64,000 nt of DNA from RGIG3178 sp942492795 (GCA_942492795.1 OW818639.1:558001-622000), one strand, 5' to 3'; positions 47,529 through 57,596 are shown, counted from the first letter of the stretch. Made by a program: numbers and translations. The notes: generated by a model not told the origin, from the letters alone.

Positions 47529-47816
47529 GTGAATAAGTATGAAGCAATGTACATCATACACCCGACCGTGGAAGATGATGCCCGCGCTGCATTGGTGGAG
47601 CGCTTTTCCAGTCTGGTTGCACAGGGCGGCGGCAATGTCGAGAAGATTGATGATTGGGGAAAGCGCAAGCTTGCCTATGAAATTCAAGACATGACCGAAG
47701 GCCACTATGTTCTGATGCACTTCGAAGCAGATTCCGATCTGCCCCGTGAATTGGAGCGCAATTTTAAAATCAACGAACCCATCATCCGCTATCTGATTGT
47801 CCGTAAAGACGCATAA
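47529..47816 (+). CDS. rpsF: 30S ribosomal protein S6
   Basis: A 95-residue ribosomal protein. NKYEAMYIIHPTVEDDAR, GKRKLAYEIQDMTEGHYVLMHF and INEPIIRYLIVRKD are diagnostic. The start is GTG after AGGAGGTGA; upstream in-frame residues cover the leader hairpin and were excluded. Confidence 0.96.
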   Translation: MNKYEAMYIIHPTVEDDARAALVERFSSLVAQGGGNVEKIDDWGKRKLAYEIQDMTEGHYVLMHFEADSDLPRELERNFKINEPIIRYLIVRKDA

Positions 47817-47841
47817 GGCGTAAAGGAAAGGCGGGATCATT

Positions 47842-48270
47842 TTGAACAGAGCTAATGTGATTGGGAATTTGACCCGTGACCCTGAAGTCCGTATGACCAA
47901 CGGAGGAATCTCCGTTTGTACGTTTTCCGTCGCCGTTCAGCGCCGTTTTGCCAACCAACAGGGCGAACGTCAGGCCGATTTTTTCAATATCGTCGCCTGG
48001 CGCGCTTTGGCTGATAACTGCGGACGCTATTTGAAAAAGGGCAGCAAGGTTTTTGTTGCAGGTCCTCTGCAAAACAGGACCTATGAAGCCCAGGACGGCA
48101 CAAAACGTTATGTGACCGAAATCATTGCGGATGAAGTGGAGTTTTTAGACAGAGCACCCGGCGCGCAGAGCGGCGAGCCCCGTAACGAATCGGCATCCGC
48201 CCACGCGGAACCGTTCGGATCGGCGTCCGGCTTCGGCGACGCGATCGAGGACGAAGAATTACCGTTTTAA
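47842..48270 (+). CDS. ssb: Single-stranded DNA-binding protein
   Basis: A 142-residue OB-fold SSB. NRANVIGNLTRDPEVR at the start, FFNIVAWRALADNCGRYLKKGSKVFVAG in the middle, a Gly/Ala/Ser-rich linker, and the acidic tip DEELPF that recruits partner proteins. The start is a TTG after GGCGGG. It stands in the classical rpsF-ssb-rpsR order. Confidence 0.96.
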   Translation: MNRANVIGNLTRDPEVRMTNGGISVCTFSVAVQRRFANQQGERQADFFNIVAWRALADNCGRYLKKGSKVFVAGPLQNRTYEAQDGTKRYVTEIIADEVEFLDRAPGAQSGEPRNESASAHAEPFGSASGFGDAIEDEELPF

Positions 48271-48291
48271 TGTTGAAAGGACGAAATTATC

Positions 48292-48537
48292 ATGGAAGAT
48301 AAACAGGGCAAACGGCCTCGCGGCCGCCGTCCAAAGCGCAAAGTCTGTGCGTTTTGTGCGGATAAGAATGCCATCATTGACTATAAGGATACGATGCGCC
48401 TGCGCCGTTTTATATCGGAGCGCGGCAAGATTTTACCCCGCCGCATGTCAGGCACCTGCGCAAAGCATCAACGTGAAGTGGCGATGGCCATCAAGCGTTC
48501 GCGCGTTGTTGCGCTTCTGCCCTACGTGCAGGACTAA
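48292..48537 (+). CDS. rpsR: 30S ribosomal protein S18
   Basis: An 81-residue ribosomal protein. KVCAFCADKNAIIDYKD, RRFISERGKILPRRMSGTCAKHQREVA and KRSRVVALLPYV are the S18 signatures. CAFC with CAKH makes this the zinc-binding form. A strong hairpin follows. Confidence 0.97.
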   Translation: MEDKQGKRPRGRRPKRKVCAFCADKNAIIDYKDTMRLRRFISERGKILPRRMSGTCAKHQREVAMAIKRSRVVALLPYVQD

Positions 48538-48565
48538 GCGATTTCAAACGCCTATGAGGCACCAC

Positions 48566-48592
48566 AAAGCTCCGCCTTTTAGGTGGAGCTTT
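48566..48592 (+). terminator. Terminator of rpsF-ssb-rpsR
   Basis: AAAGCTCCGCC/GGTGGAGCTTT stem of 11 pairs (one G-U) around TTTTA, 28 bases after the rpsR stop codon; the T-tail is only three bases. Confidence 0.7.
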
Positions 48593-48699
48593 GCCGTTGT
48601 AATCAAGCGATTCGGCGTATGGGTAAATATGCCGTTTTTGATCGATTGCGAAGCAACAAAGAGTCATGGTAAACTGAATGTTAAAAAGGGAGGATGTAT

Positions 48700-49533
48700 A
48701 TGTTCCGAAAAAACCGTATACGGCATATCTTGGCGGGCCCGGTTGGATATATCCTAGCCTTCCTTTTAATCGTTGTGTTCGTCGTGTCGATATTCAATTT
48801 TATTTCCGGCACATCCTCGGTGGAAGTACTCGCTCAAATCAGAGCGCGCGGCACCGTCAAAATAGGCGTTATGGAGGATATGCTGCCTTTTTGCAAGGTA
48901 AGCGTTGACGGCAAAGCGCAGGGTTTTGAGGCGGAACTTGCACAAATGCTCGGCGAGAAGGTTCTGGGCGGTTCGGGCGTCCAGTTTTATCCCGTCAATT
49001 CCAAAACAGCCCTGGCGTATTTGCTAAACGATGATTGCGATATCCTGGTTTCGATGGTCGTCGTTAACAGCGCCAACCGACAAAACACGAATTTGAGTTT
49101 GTCCGATCCCTATGTCCAAGAAGATGTAACGATGCTCAGCGCAAACGGCGCGCTTGTCAACCTGCAATCCCCCGAGACGAAAGTTGGCGTCATCCGCAAC
49201 AGCGATGCCAAATCGGTTTTGACAGCCTATATTTCCGGCAATCGTTTCAACGCTACGGTGCTTGATATCGAAAGCTTTCCCGACGCGATCGCCGCCCTGC
49301 AAAACGGTACCATAACGGCTTTCTGCGCGCCGCGAAGCAGTCTTGGAAAATATGCATTGTCGGGAATCGCCATAAGCCCGGTCATTGTTGGGCAGTTAAA
49401 CTACGCTTTCGCCGTTAAAAAAGCGAATGTTGACTTGTACAATGCTTTTGGTGACGCTCTGGAGCAGCTTCAAAAGGATGGCCGCCTGAACGATCTGTAT
49501 GCCCGCTACCATCTGTCGGCACCGATGCAATAA
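48700..49533 (+). CDS. Membrane-anchored periplasmic-binding-type (SBP family 3) protein
   Basis: A 277-residue protein with a short basic N-terminus, one uncleaved-looking membrane helix (about 14-36) and a domain of the amino-acid-type solute-binding family. RGTVKIGVMEDMLPFCKV and GFEAELAQMLGEKVL begin the first lobe; ISGNRFNATVLDIESFPDAIAALQNGTITAFCAPRS shows the hinge and second lobe. There is no lipobox cysteine and no ABC permease or ATPase nearby, so it may be an anchored sensor or an orphan receptor. Start chosen at the second ATG, six bases after GGGAGG; the ATG two codons earlier is too close. Confidence 0.78.
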   Translation: MFRKNRIRHILAGPVGYILAFLLIVVFVVSIFNFISGTSSVEVLAQIRARGTVKIGVMEDMLPFCKVSVDGKAQGFEAELAQMLGEKVLGGSGVQFYPVNSKTALAYLLNDDCDILVSMVVVNSANRQNTNLSLSDPYVQEDVTMLSANGALVNLQSPETKVGVIRNSDAKSVLTAYISGNRFNATVLDIESFPDAIAALQNGTITAFCAPRSSLGKYALSGIAISPVIVGQLNYAFAVKKANVDLYNAFGDALEQLQKDGRLNDLYARYHLSAPMQ

Positions 49534-49559
49534 TTCAAATCGTTATTGGAGGTACACCC

Positions 49560-50096
49560 ATGCATCCCTGGCACGATATTGACCCAAGCCGTATAACCCC
49601 TGACCGATTCACCGCGATTGTGGAGATCCCCCGCGGAAGCAAAACGAAATATGAACTGGACAAGCTGACAGGATTGCTGCGCCTTGACCGCATCCTGTAC
49701 ACATCCACGCATTATCCCGCAAACTACGGCATGATCCCGTTGACCTATGCCGGGGACAAAGATCCGTTGGACGTTCTGATCCTCTGCCAAGAGCCGTTGC
49801 TGCCAATGTGCATCGTGGATTGTTTCCCCATCGGCGTGATGACCATGATCGACAACGACGAGCTGGATGAAAAGATCATTGCCGTTCCCGTCTCCGATCC
49901 CGCCAACAACTGCTACCGCGATATCAGCGAGTTACCGCAGCACCTGATGACGGAAACCAAGCATTTTTTTGAAGTGTATAAGACGCTGGAAGGGAAGGCC
50001 ACCTCTGTGGAGCGCTTTGAAGGCGCGGTCATCGCAAAAACCATCATCCAAAAATGCATCGATCAATACAAATATCTGTATAATACAGACAAATAG
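49560..50096 (+). CDS. ppa: Inorganic pyrophosphatase (family I)
   Basis: A 178-residue soluble pyrophosphatase. EIPRGSKTKYELDK, THYPANYGMIPLTYAGDKDPLDVL (with the acidic DKDPLD metal-binding motif) and VERFEGA are the family signature. The ATG follows GGAGG. It is followed by a strong terminator. Confidence 0.96.
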   Translation: MHPWHDIDPSRITPDRFTAIVEIPRGSKTKYELDKLTGLLRLDRILYTSTHYPANYGMIPLTYAGDKDPLDVLILCQEPLLPMCIVDCFPIGVMTMIDNDELDEKIIAVPVSDPANNCYRDISELPQHLMTETKHFFEVYKTLEGKATSVERFEGAVIAKTIIQKCIDQYKYLYNTDK

Positions 50097-50105
50097 TACC
50101 AATCA

Positions 50106-50143
50106 AAAATGCCCCGCAAAAAAGCGGGGCATTTTGTTTTTTT
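50106..50143 (+). terminator. Terminator between ppa and thpR
   Basis: 12-base stem AAAATGCCCCGC/GCGGGGCATTTT with an A-loop and a long T-run on the plus side; T5 on the minus side can serve thpR. Confidence 0.9.
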
Positions 50144-50151
50144 CCCTGACG

Positions 50152-50691
50152 TTATCTTGACAGTACTATCTCGCACAACCGGGTATACAGCGGACTGCCG
50201 TCGTATCCCGATCCCAATTTGCTGCTGTACACGCTTACGGTGCTCAAAAAGAATCCGTCGCTTTTGGCGCGCATCCCCCGGTTCCCATAGCTGGCGTTTC
50301 GAAACAGCGTGACATGCGGCGTAAACGGCCGGTTGTCCGCACGGAACCCGAGCGGCTTTAACGCCGCAACAACGCTTTGCTGCAATTGGGATACCGCCTT
50401 TAGATCGCCGTCAAGCTGTGCGAACACGGTGTCTCCGGTCGATCTGACAAAGACCCCCACCCCGCTGATGAACACCTGCGGCGCTATCTGCCCTTTGAGG
50501 GCCTTTTCCATCGCTTCGCAAACCTGCGGCGCATGGTGATCGGGCACGTCTCCCAAGAATTGCAGGGTGATATGCAGATTTTCGGGTTGCGCAGGGCGAC
50601 CCTGCATGCTGGTTTGTATCAACCGCTTCTGCAGCGTAATCAACATGTCCTTTGCGCCCGGAGGTAAATCCAGCGCTACAAACAAACGCAT
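50152..50691 (-). CDS. thpR: RNA 2',3'-cyclic phosphodiesterase
   Basis: A 179-residue 2H phosphoesterase (LigT/ThpR). The start MRLFVALDLPP, the two catalytic boxes LHITLQFLGDV (about 39-49) and FTPHVTLFRNA (about 127-137), are present at typical spacing. It opens cyclic phosphates of RNA ends. The ATG follows GAGGT. Confidence 0.94.
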   Translation of the reverse strand: MRLFVALDLPPGAKDMLITLQKRLIQTSMQGRPAQPENLHITLQFLGDVPDHHAPQVCEAMEKALKGQIAPQVFISGVGVFVRSTGDTVFAQLDGDLKAVSQLQQSVVAALKPLGFRADNRPFTPHVTLFRNASYGNRGMRAKSDGFFLSTVSVYSSKLGSGYDGSPLYTRLCEIVLSR

Positions 50692-50726
50692 CCCGTACCT
50701 CGCTGTTTCATCCTTACTCTTTATTC

Positions 50727-50755
50727 AGTATACATGAGGACCGGTAAAGTTTTAA
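50727..50755 (-). promoter_or_regulatory. Promoter of thpR
   Basis: TTAAAA, 17-base spacer, TATACT on the minus strand with an extended TG; about 35 bases before the start codon. Confidence 0.55.
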
Positions 50756-50827
50756 GGGGGATTGTAAATTTTTTATTCGCGCCAATCGACAGCGGGACTA
50801 TGCCCCTTTTTTTGTGCATTCATGTGC

Positions 50828-50833
50828 TATACT
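50828..50833 (+). promoter_or_regulatory. Extended -10 of addB-addA
   Basis: TATACT with TGC in front, followed by the G-rich ribosome binding site of addB; no clear -35 box. Confidence 0.45.
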
Positions 50834-50855
50834 AATACGTAAAGGGGGGGGACGC

Positions 50856-53800
50856 ATGCCACTTATCTGTGTCTGCGGTCGGTCGGGCAGCGGGAAAAGC
50901 CGCGCCATCGCCGCCGCAATGCAAGAAACATTGAGACAGGGGCGAAGCGCCTATCTTGTGGTGCCCGACCAGTTCACACTGGATGCCGAGCGCCTCCTGA
51001 TGGAGCATATGCGTTCGGACGGCTTGCTGCAGGCGGAGGTTTTGAGCATATCCCGTCTGACCGCTCGTGTATTGGAGCAGTGCGGCCAACCCAAAGGCGG
51101 TGTATTGGATGCGCGCGGTCGCACCATGATGGTCAACCGCCAGCTCATGGAACACCAAAGCGAGTTACACGCATACGCACGGTATGTGCATTCCCCGCAT
51201 TTTTCTGCGGCGCTTTCGGGTCAGATCGCCGAGTTTAAGCGCTTTGACATTGATGCCGATCAGATTTTGCATATTTCCCGCGACCAGCCGCGCCTGGCGG
51301 ATATCGGTCTTATTTATAGCGCGTATCAATCCAGTATGCAGGGCGTTTATACCGACAACGAGGATCGGATCAACTGGATGATCGAGCGCATCCCGAAAGC
51401 GCCCTTTTTGCGCGGTGCAAGCATTTTCATCGATGAATTTGAAATGCTCACGGCACAGGTATACCGCATCGTGCAGGCACTTTTGCAGTGCGCGCACGAA
51501 GTGTACGCGACGTTTCGCTTAAATAAGCCGGGCGATGCGGATGAACCGTTGTTTGCGCTTGAGAAAAAGCACCTGCAGCGCATGCAGCGTCTGGCAGAGG
51601 ATCTGGGCGAGCGTGTTCAAACCGTCTGGCTGCCACGCGACGGCACAGCATTGCGTCACAAACACAACAGCGCGCTGTTTCATCTGGAGCGGACGCTTTT
51701 TGTACAACCGTCCGTTGCGTTTTCGGATGAGTCGGACGATGTCCAGTTGTTTACCGCGCCTACCATGCAGCGCGAAACAATGGAATGCGCGCGGCGTATT
51801 CTGTCGCTCGTACGCGACGAAGGATATCGGTTTGGCGATATTGCCGTTGTAGCTGCGGATCTTAGTGACTACGGTCCTCTTTTGCAACAGGCATTTTTAT
51901 CCTTTGGCATCCCGTCGTTTTTGGATGTGAAGCGCAGCGTCGGCACCCATCCGCTGGCGCGCTATGTCCTCTTGAGCGTTCATGCGCTTTTGAGCAACTT
52001 TGCTGCTCGCGACGTGCTGTCGCTGGTTAAAACAGGTTTATCCGCACTTGATCACGGTCTGTCGGACGAACTGGAAGAGATCATCCGAACATGCGGCATC
52101 CGCTTTCTTTCACCTTCCAATATGGAGCGTTACGCGCAGAGCCATCCCAAGCTTTTGGAGTACCGTGCAGTGCTCCGCAGCCATGACGAGCTGCGTGAAG
52201 CGCTGCGCACACGGACACAGGCGGATGCACAGGCGGAAGCTCTGTTGGCGTTTTTGGATAAGGACGGTCTTCTGCTGCGGCTCAACGAGCGTCTGCAGGC
52301 GCTTGAAAGCGAAGGCGACGCCGATGCTGCCATGGAACTGCGACAGGTTTTTTCCGTTGTTTTGTCCCTCATCACGCAGATGGGCACCGTTATGGGCAGC
52401 ACACCGCTGACGTTGCGTGCCTTTTATGACCAATTGAACGCGGGACTTTTTGCCGAGGAAGTGGGCGTACTGCCACAGGCGCGGGATGCCGTACAGGTAG
52501 GAACCGTCGGCAGAAGCCGCTCGGGCAACATCCGTGCCCTGTTTGTTTTGGGCCTCAACGAAGGCCTGATCCCGCGTACCGTTTCTGAAACCGGCCTTTT
52601 GATGCAGGAGGATGAGCGCCTTTTTGCGCAGGCGTCACTCTTTATGGGCAATACGCTGCACGACCGGCTCAACGAAGAGCGGATGATGCTGTATTCGCTG
52701 TTGAGCAAACCGTCCGAACGCCTTGTTTTGTCCTATCCCCAAAGCAACATCCAGGGTTCACAGCTTCTGCCAAGCAGCCTGATCCATTCGCTTCGCCGGT
52801 GCCTGCCGCGCTTAACGCTTAAGACATGCGAATCAACCGCGTTTTTGGATATCCAGACGCCCGATTCCACCCTTTTGCCGTTGGCGCATGCCATTCGTAT
52901 GGCGCGAATCTCCCAAATGCCTTTGGAGAAATCGTATCAGACGGCTTTATCCCTGCTTGCCCCGGCGCTTCCCGACACCGTACGGGGCTGGTTTACACAG
53001 CAGACAGCGCAAGAGACGGATATCGGAGAGCAATTGGCAGCGGATGCCTACCTCAATGTGCTCAACGGCTCCGCAACATCGCTTGAAACGATGGCAAGAT
53101 GCCCGTTTTCCCATTTTGCCACGTATGCGCTGTTGCAGCCGGCTCCCGTTAAGCCCTACGGCCATACCGGCGCCGACAGCGGCACTTATTTCCACAACCT
53201 GGCCGATGCCTATTTACAGCGTTTATCCGGTCTTTCCATCCCGCTTTCTGCCTTTGACAGGCAGCAGAGTGACAAGCTTTTGGACGAGCTGTGCAGCGAA
53301 TACGATGAGGAGACCTTTTTGACCGGCATGTATCAAAAGGACGGTCGGGAGCGCCATCTGGCGCATTCGCACCGCCTGCGCCTTAAAAACGACTGCTGGC
53401 AGATGAAAAAACAGCTGCAGAAGGACGGTTTTCATCCTATCACGACGGAATCTTCGTTCGAACGCCGACTGACGCTACAAGACGGACGGCAGGCAAAGGT
53501 CGTCGGACGGATCGACCGCGTCGATGTCGCCACGTTGCACAACCGGCGTCTGGTCCGCGTGGTGGATTATAAGACGGGTGCCACATCTTTCTCTTACACC
53601 GATCTGTATTACGGGACCGCACTGCAACTGCCGCTGTATTGTGTCATGGCGGCGGAAAAAGCAAACGGACGCAGCGTTGGCATGTTCATGCAGCAGCTTC
53701 GCAGGAACATTGGCGCCTGCGCGCCGCAGGACGCCGAAACACAGCGCGAGAAAGCCGCCCGGTTAAACGGAACGTTCACCATGGATTGTGTGGAGGCGAC

Positions 53801-54101
53801 AGGCGAGGCTGCGGGAGACATCCTCATAGGCCCCGATCCAAAGGGGCGTGTATTGAGCGACGAAGCCTTTGGGCAGACCCTCTCGCACGGTTACCGGCGT
53901 TCGTTGGAGCTGATGCAGCAGCGCGTCGCGGGCGTTGTGCTGCCAAATCCCTTAAAAGGCGCCGTCGACGGCTGCGAATACTGCGAATATGCCAGCGCCT
54001 GCGGGTACGATCTGCAGCGCGGCTTGGGACGTAAGAGCCTGAAAATGGACCGTGACGCGTTTTTGAGCGCCATATCGGCAGATTCGGAGGGTCCGTTATG
54101 A
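50856..54101 (+). CDS. addB: ATP-dependent helicase/deoxyribonuclease subunit B (AddB)
   Basis: A 1081-residue subunit of the AddAB double-strand-break end-resection complex. An active-looking P-loop CGRSGSGKSRAIAAA starts at residue 6. The C-terminal nuclease domain has VVDYKTGATSFSYTD, with conserved Asp and Lys (about 905-920). Iron-sulfur cluster cysteines are at MARCPFSHFATYAL (about 745) and CEYCEYASACGYD near the end. The start ATG follows GGGGGGG; upstream in-frame residues were removed. It overlaps addA by four bases. Confidence 0.95.
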   Translation: MPLICVCGRSGSGKSRAIAAAMQETLRQGRSAYLVVPDQFTLDAERLLMEHMRSDGLLQAEVLSISRLTARVLEQCGQPKGGVLDARGRTMMVNRQLMEHQSELHAYARYVHSPHFSAALSGQIAEFKRFDIDADQILHISRDQPRLADIGLIYSAYQSSMQGVYTDNEDRINWMIERIPKAPFLRGASIFIDEFEMLTAQVYRIVQALLQCAHEVYATFRLNKPGDADEPLFALEKKHLQRMQRLAEDLGERVQTVWLPRDGTALRHKHNSALFHLERTLFVQPSVAFSDESDDVQLFTAPTMQRETMECARRILSLVRDEGYRFGDIAVVAADLSDYGPLLQQAFLSFGIPSFLDVKRSVGTHPLARYVLLSVHALLSNFAARDVLSLVKTGLSALDHGLSDELEEIIRTCGIRFLSPSNMERYAQSHPKLLEYRAVLRSHDELREALRTRTQADAQAEALLAFLDKDGLLLRLNERLQALESEGDADAAMELRQVFSVVLSLITQMGTVMGSTPLTLRAFYDQLNAGLFAEEVGVLPQARDAVQVGTVGRSRSGNIRALFVLGLNEGLIPRTVSETGLLMQEDERLFAQASLFMGNTLHDRLNEERMMLYSLLSKPSERLVLSYPQSNIQGSQLLPSSLIHSLRRCLPRLTLKTCESTAFLDIQTPDSTLLPLAHAIRMARISQMPLEKSYQTALSLLAPALPDTVRGWFTQQTAQETDIGEQLAADAYLNVLNGSATSLETMARCPFSHFATYALLQPAPVKPYGHTGADSGTYFHNLADAYLQRLSGLSIPLSAFDRQQSDKLLDELCSEYDEETFLTGMYQKDGRERHLAHSHRLRLKNDCWQMKKQLQKDGFHPITTESSFERRLTLQDGRQAKVVGRIDRVDVATLHNRRLVRVVDYKTGATSFSYTDLYYGTALQLPLYCVMAAEKANGRSVGMFMQQLRRNIGACAPQDAETQREKAARLNGTFTMDCVEATGEAAGDILIGPDPKGRVLSDEAFGQTLSHGYRRSLELMQQRVAGVVLPNPLKGAVDGCEYCEYASACGYDLQRGLGRKSLKMDRDAFLSAISADSEGPL

Positions 54102-57100
54102 TCAAAACGCCCACGCTGCAACAGCAGCGCGCCATCCGTTTGACAGGCCCCAATGTGATCGTATCCGCAGCGGCGGGAAGCGGTAAAACAGCCGTGCTCA
54201 TCGACCGGGCGGTCACGATGATCAAAGACGGAACAAACGTCGATGCGTTGCTGATGCTGACCTTCACCAACGCCGCTGCTGTGCAGATGCGCACGCGCAT
54301 CATGCAGGAATTGCTGGATTTGAGCGCACAGCACTGCGATGCCCATCTTCGTGAACAGGCGGAACTTATCGAAACCGCCGACATCTGCACCATCGATTCC
54401 TTTTGCCTGAAACTGGTGCGGCGCTATTTCCATATGGTGGATGTCGATCCGTTGTTCGCCATCGCATCCGACAAAGAACAGTCCGTTCTGCGCGAACAAA
54501 CGCTTGTCGAGCTGTTGGACGCCTGTTTTGACAGGAGTGAACAGCCGTTTTTGGATGCGATCGAAGCGCTTGCGGACAACAGCGAAGATACGCTTAAAAA
54601 GCGCATTTTGCAGATCTATACCTATGCTCAGACCTCAGCCGACCCGCAGGGCTGGCTTTCGCGGGCCGCGGCGATGTATCAGGGCGGGGAAGCGACCTGC
54701 AATCTCCTTATGGAGGAGACGGCGCTGTTTTTCCCGAAAATCATGCAGGTCGCCGAACTTTGCCAAAGCGCCGCAGAGTATGTGGAAAGCAACCGCGGCC
54801 CGGGCAAGCCTGTGAGCATGTCGGGAACGCTCGAGCTCTGCGCGCAAACATTTCGATCGCTTTGTAACATGCCCTTATCCGCCGCTTTTTGCGACACGCT
54901 GCGCAGCGTGTCGCTGCCTGCTAAAAATCCGCGCAACGCCCGTATGGACAGCGTAGCTTTCGCGCCTGTTGCCCGCAGTATCGAACAGGTCAAAGAGATC
55001 TGCGACGAATTAAAAGCGCATCCGATCATTCTCTACGGCCCCGACGCCGCTGCGGATGCGCTTATGGCCATGGCGCCGCATATGACGGAGCTTCGGCTTT
55101 TGATCGATTTGTTTGAGCAGCTGTACGCCGCCAAAAAAGCGGAGCGCAACATGCTGGATTATTCGGACATCGAACATTTTGCGCTTCGCATCCTGCAAAA
55201 CGAATCGGTATCAAGCACGCTTCAAACACAGTATTCCTGCGTGTTTGTGGATGAATATCAGGATACCAACGACCTGCAGGAAGCCATCATCACGCGCCTT
55301 GCACGCCCCGGCGCGCTGTTTTGTGTCGGCGACGTCAAACAGAGCATCTATGCTTTCCGCCATGCGGAGCCGGCGCTGTTTTTGTGCCGCTATCAAAAGT
55401 CCGCGGCGGATAGTCCGGACTGTACAGGCTCAGAGGATGTCAGGCTTCATCTGAACACCAATTTCAGAAGCACGAAAACCATCCTGTCCTTTGTCAACGA
55501 TGTGTTTTCCAGATGCATGCGGCACAACCATGGAGGCGTCGACTACGACGAGGAGCAGGCGCTGTGTCCCGGTCTTGAGGAGCAGGGATCGCCCATCACC
55601 GTCAGGCTGACGCTCAAACCGGAACACGCTTCCGATGATGAGGATGCCGTATCCTTCAATGAAATACAACGGCAGGCGCTTGCCTGTGCGCAGCGCATCC
55701 GGGAGCTCTTGCAGCAGCGTTTCTTTGACGGCCAAACAATGCGGCATTACCGGTATGAGGATATCGCGATCCTGCTGCGCAAGCTCAAGGGTCTTGGTCC
55801 GGGGTTTGTATCGACGCTGATGTCGATGGGCATTCCGGTGATCAGCAACGTTTCCGCGGATGTGTTGAGCGCACAGGAGACCGGCGCCATGCTGTCGTTG
55901 CTCAAGGTGGTTGACAACGCCCGCGACGATTTGTCGATGCTGGCCGCCTTGCGAAGCCCGGCGGCGCGACTTTGTGCCGCCGATTTGGCAAAGATCCGTG
56001 CGCATGACAAAACCCTGCCGTTCGCGCTCGCCGCCAAAAGCTTTGCCGGGAACGCAACGGGTGTCAGCGCCGATCGTGTGCGGGCATTCTTCGAAAAGCT
56101 TGCGAACTATCGCGATCTGTCAACGCGCGTACGCGTGGACGCGCTGCTCTCTTACATCTATTCGGACACCAACGCCCAGGCATATTATGCGCTTTTGCCC
56201 GATGGCGACCAGAAAGCGGAAAATCTGCAAGCCCTATGGCTTCAGGCCCAGACATTCGCGCGGTTGGACGACGGCTCGCTTTACGGATTTCTGCAACAGC
56301 TTAAGCTGCACAGCGAGCTGGGCGTTTCGGAGGTCGCGTCTGCACCCGGGGGCAGCAACGCTGTGCGGGTCATGACCATCCACGGTGCCAAAGGATTGGA
56401 ATTCCCCGCCGTCCTGCTTCCGTTTTTAAACCAGAAGCTCAACCTTGGCTCCAATTTCCTGCAGATGACAAGGCAGCAAGGCATCGGTCTGCCCGCATAT
56501 CACCAGCCGACGCAGACGCGTCAAAAGAGCGTCGTACAGGTCGCGGTCGAGCGCAAAAACGCCCAGGTGGAACGCGACGAACAGCTTCGTCTGTTGTATG
56601 TTGCACTCACACGCGCACAGAACGACCTGACGCTGGTGGGGGAAGGCACGTTGCCGCAGTTTCAAGTCGATGCCGCATTGCCGCCCGAAAAAGCAAAGAG
56701 CTTTTTGGGCTGGATGCTGCCGTCTCTTTTGGCGCATCCCGATTGCAGAAAGCTGTGTGACGAATCCGGGCAAAGCGAAGCACATTCGGGTTATCGCGTC
56801 GAACTTTCCTTATTGGAGGAATCCGCGCTTGCGCCGCTTATGCAACCTGTGCCCTGCCCAAGCGAGCCTTATGGCCACGTCGATTTGGAAGATCTTTCGT
56901 ATATAAAAGAACGTCTGTTCTATCGATATCCGTTTGAAGGCGATGCCAAGGTGCCCGGCAAAATAAGCGTCAGCCAATTGAACGCCCATAAATCGATGCC
57001 CTTTGAACCGCTTACACTGCCTTCTTTGCAGACCGAAACGAAGCTCGACGCCGCGGGCATCGGCACCGCGGTGCACCGGGCGATGCTGAAGCTCGATTTT

Positions 57101-57592
57101 TACGATGTCGCATCCATCGCTCGCATCGACGCCCAGCTAGATTCGCTGTTGGAACTCGGATTGCTCAGCGAAATCGAACGGAATGCCATAAATCCTGAAC
57201 TCCTGTACGCGTTTTTCAACACCGGTCTTGGCATGCGCCTGCAACGGTCCGCACGAATCCTGCGCGAGCAGCCGTTTGTGCTTCGCATCCCCGCGCGTGC
57301 GTACGAAGCCTCTCTGTCGCAGGATGCCACTACCACGCTGCAGGGGATCATCGACTGCGCGTTTATGGAAGACGATGCCTGGGTATTGCTGGACTATAAG
57401 ACGAACCGGTTGCCAAACGGAGGTCTTGAAGCCTTGCGAAGCCAATATCAAATCCAGATGGACGCTTATCGCCGGGCATTGGAGACGCTGACGCAAATAC
57501 CCGTCAAGCAATGCACGCTATGCCTGCTGATGCTCCAGGAGCAATTGGAAATCGCGCCCGGGGAACTGTACGGCAAGCTTGTGCAAAACTGA
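54098..57592 (+). CDS. addA: ATP-dependent helicase/nuclease subunit A (AddA)
   Basis: A 1164-residue UvrD-like helicase with a C-terminal nuclease. LQQQRAIRLTGPNVIVSAAAGSGKTAVLIDRA holds the Q motif and P-loop; LTFTNAAAVQMRTRI, FVDEYQDTNDLQEAII (Walker B, about 383-398), VGDVKQSIYAFRHAEP, LNTNFRS, VMTIHGAKGLEFPAVLLP and LLYVALTRAQNDL are the ordered helicase motifs. The nuclease motif LLDYKTNRL is near residue 1097. Works with AddB in recombinational repair, with Chi control. Confidence 0.97.
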   Translation: MIKTPTLQQQRAIRLTGPNVIVSAAAGSGKTAVLIDRAVTMIKDGTNVDALLMLTFTNAAAVQMRTRIMQELLDLSAQHCDAHLREQAELIETADICTIDSFCLKLVRRYFHMVDVDPLFAIASDKEQSVLREQTLVELLDACFDRSEQPFLDAIEALADNSEDTLKKRILQIYTYAQTSADPQGWLSRAAAMYQGGEATCNLLMEETALFFPKIMQVAELCQSAAEYVESNRGPGKPVSMSGTLELCAQTFRSLCNMPLSAAFCDTLRSVSLPAKNPRNARMDSVAFAPVARSIEQVKEICDELKAHPIILYGPDAAADALMAMAPHMTELRLLIDLFEQLYAAKKAERNMLDYSDIEHFALRILQNESVSSTLQTQYSCVFVDEYQDTNDLQEAIITRLARPGALFCVGDVKQSIYAFRHAEPALFLCRYQKSAADSPDCTGSEDVRLHLNTNFRSTKTILSFVNDVFSRCMRHNHGGVDYDEEQALCPGLEEQGSPITVRLTLKPEHASDDEDAVSFNEIQRQALACAQRIRELLQQRFFDGQTMRHYRYEDIAILLRKLKGLGPGFVSTLMSMGIPVISNVSADVLSAQETGAMLSLLKVVDNARDDLSMLAALRSPAARLCAADLAKIRAHDKTLPFALAAKSFAGNATGVSADRVRAFFEKLANYRDLSTRVRVDALLSYIYSDTNAQAYYALLPDGDQKAENLQALWLQAQTFARLDDGSLYGFLQQLKLHSELGVSEVASAPGGSNAVRVMTIHGAKGLEFPAVLLPFLNQKLNLGSNFLQMTRQQGIGLPAYHQPTQTRQKSVVQVAVERKNAQVERDEQLRLLYVALTRAQNDLTLVGEGTLPQFQVDAALPPEKAKSFLGWMLPSLLAHPDCRKLCDESGQSEAHSGYRVELSLLEESALAPLMQPVPCPSEPYGHVDLEDLSYIKERLFYRYPFEGDAKVPGKISVSQLNAHKSMPFEPLTLPSLQTETKLDAAGIGTAVHRAMLKLDFYDVASIARIDAQLDSLLELGLLSEIERNAINPELLYAFFNTGLGMRLQRSARILREQPFVLRIPARAYEASLSQDATTTLQGIIDCAFMEDDAWVLLDYKTNRLPNGGLEALRSQYQIQMDAYRRALETLTQIPVKQCTLCLLMLQEQLEIAPGELYGKLVQN

Positions 57593-57596
57593 AACG

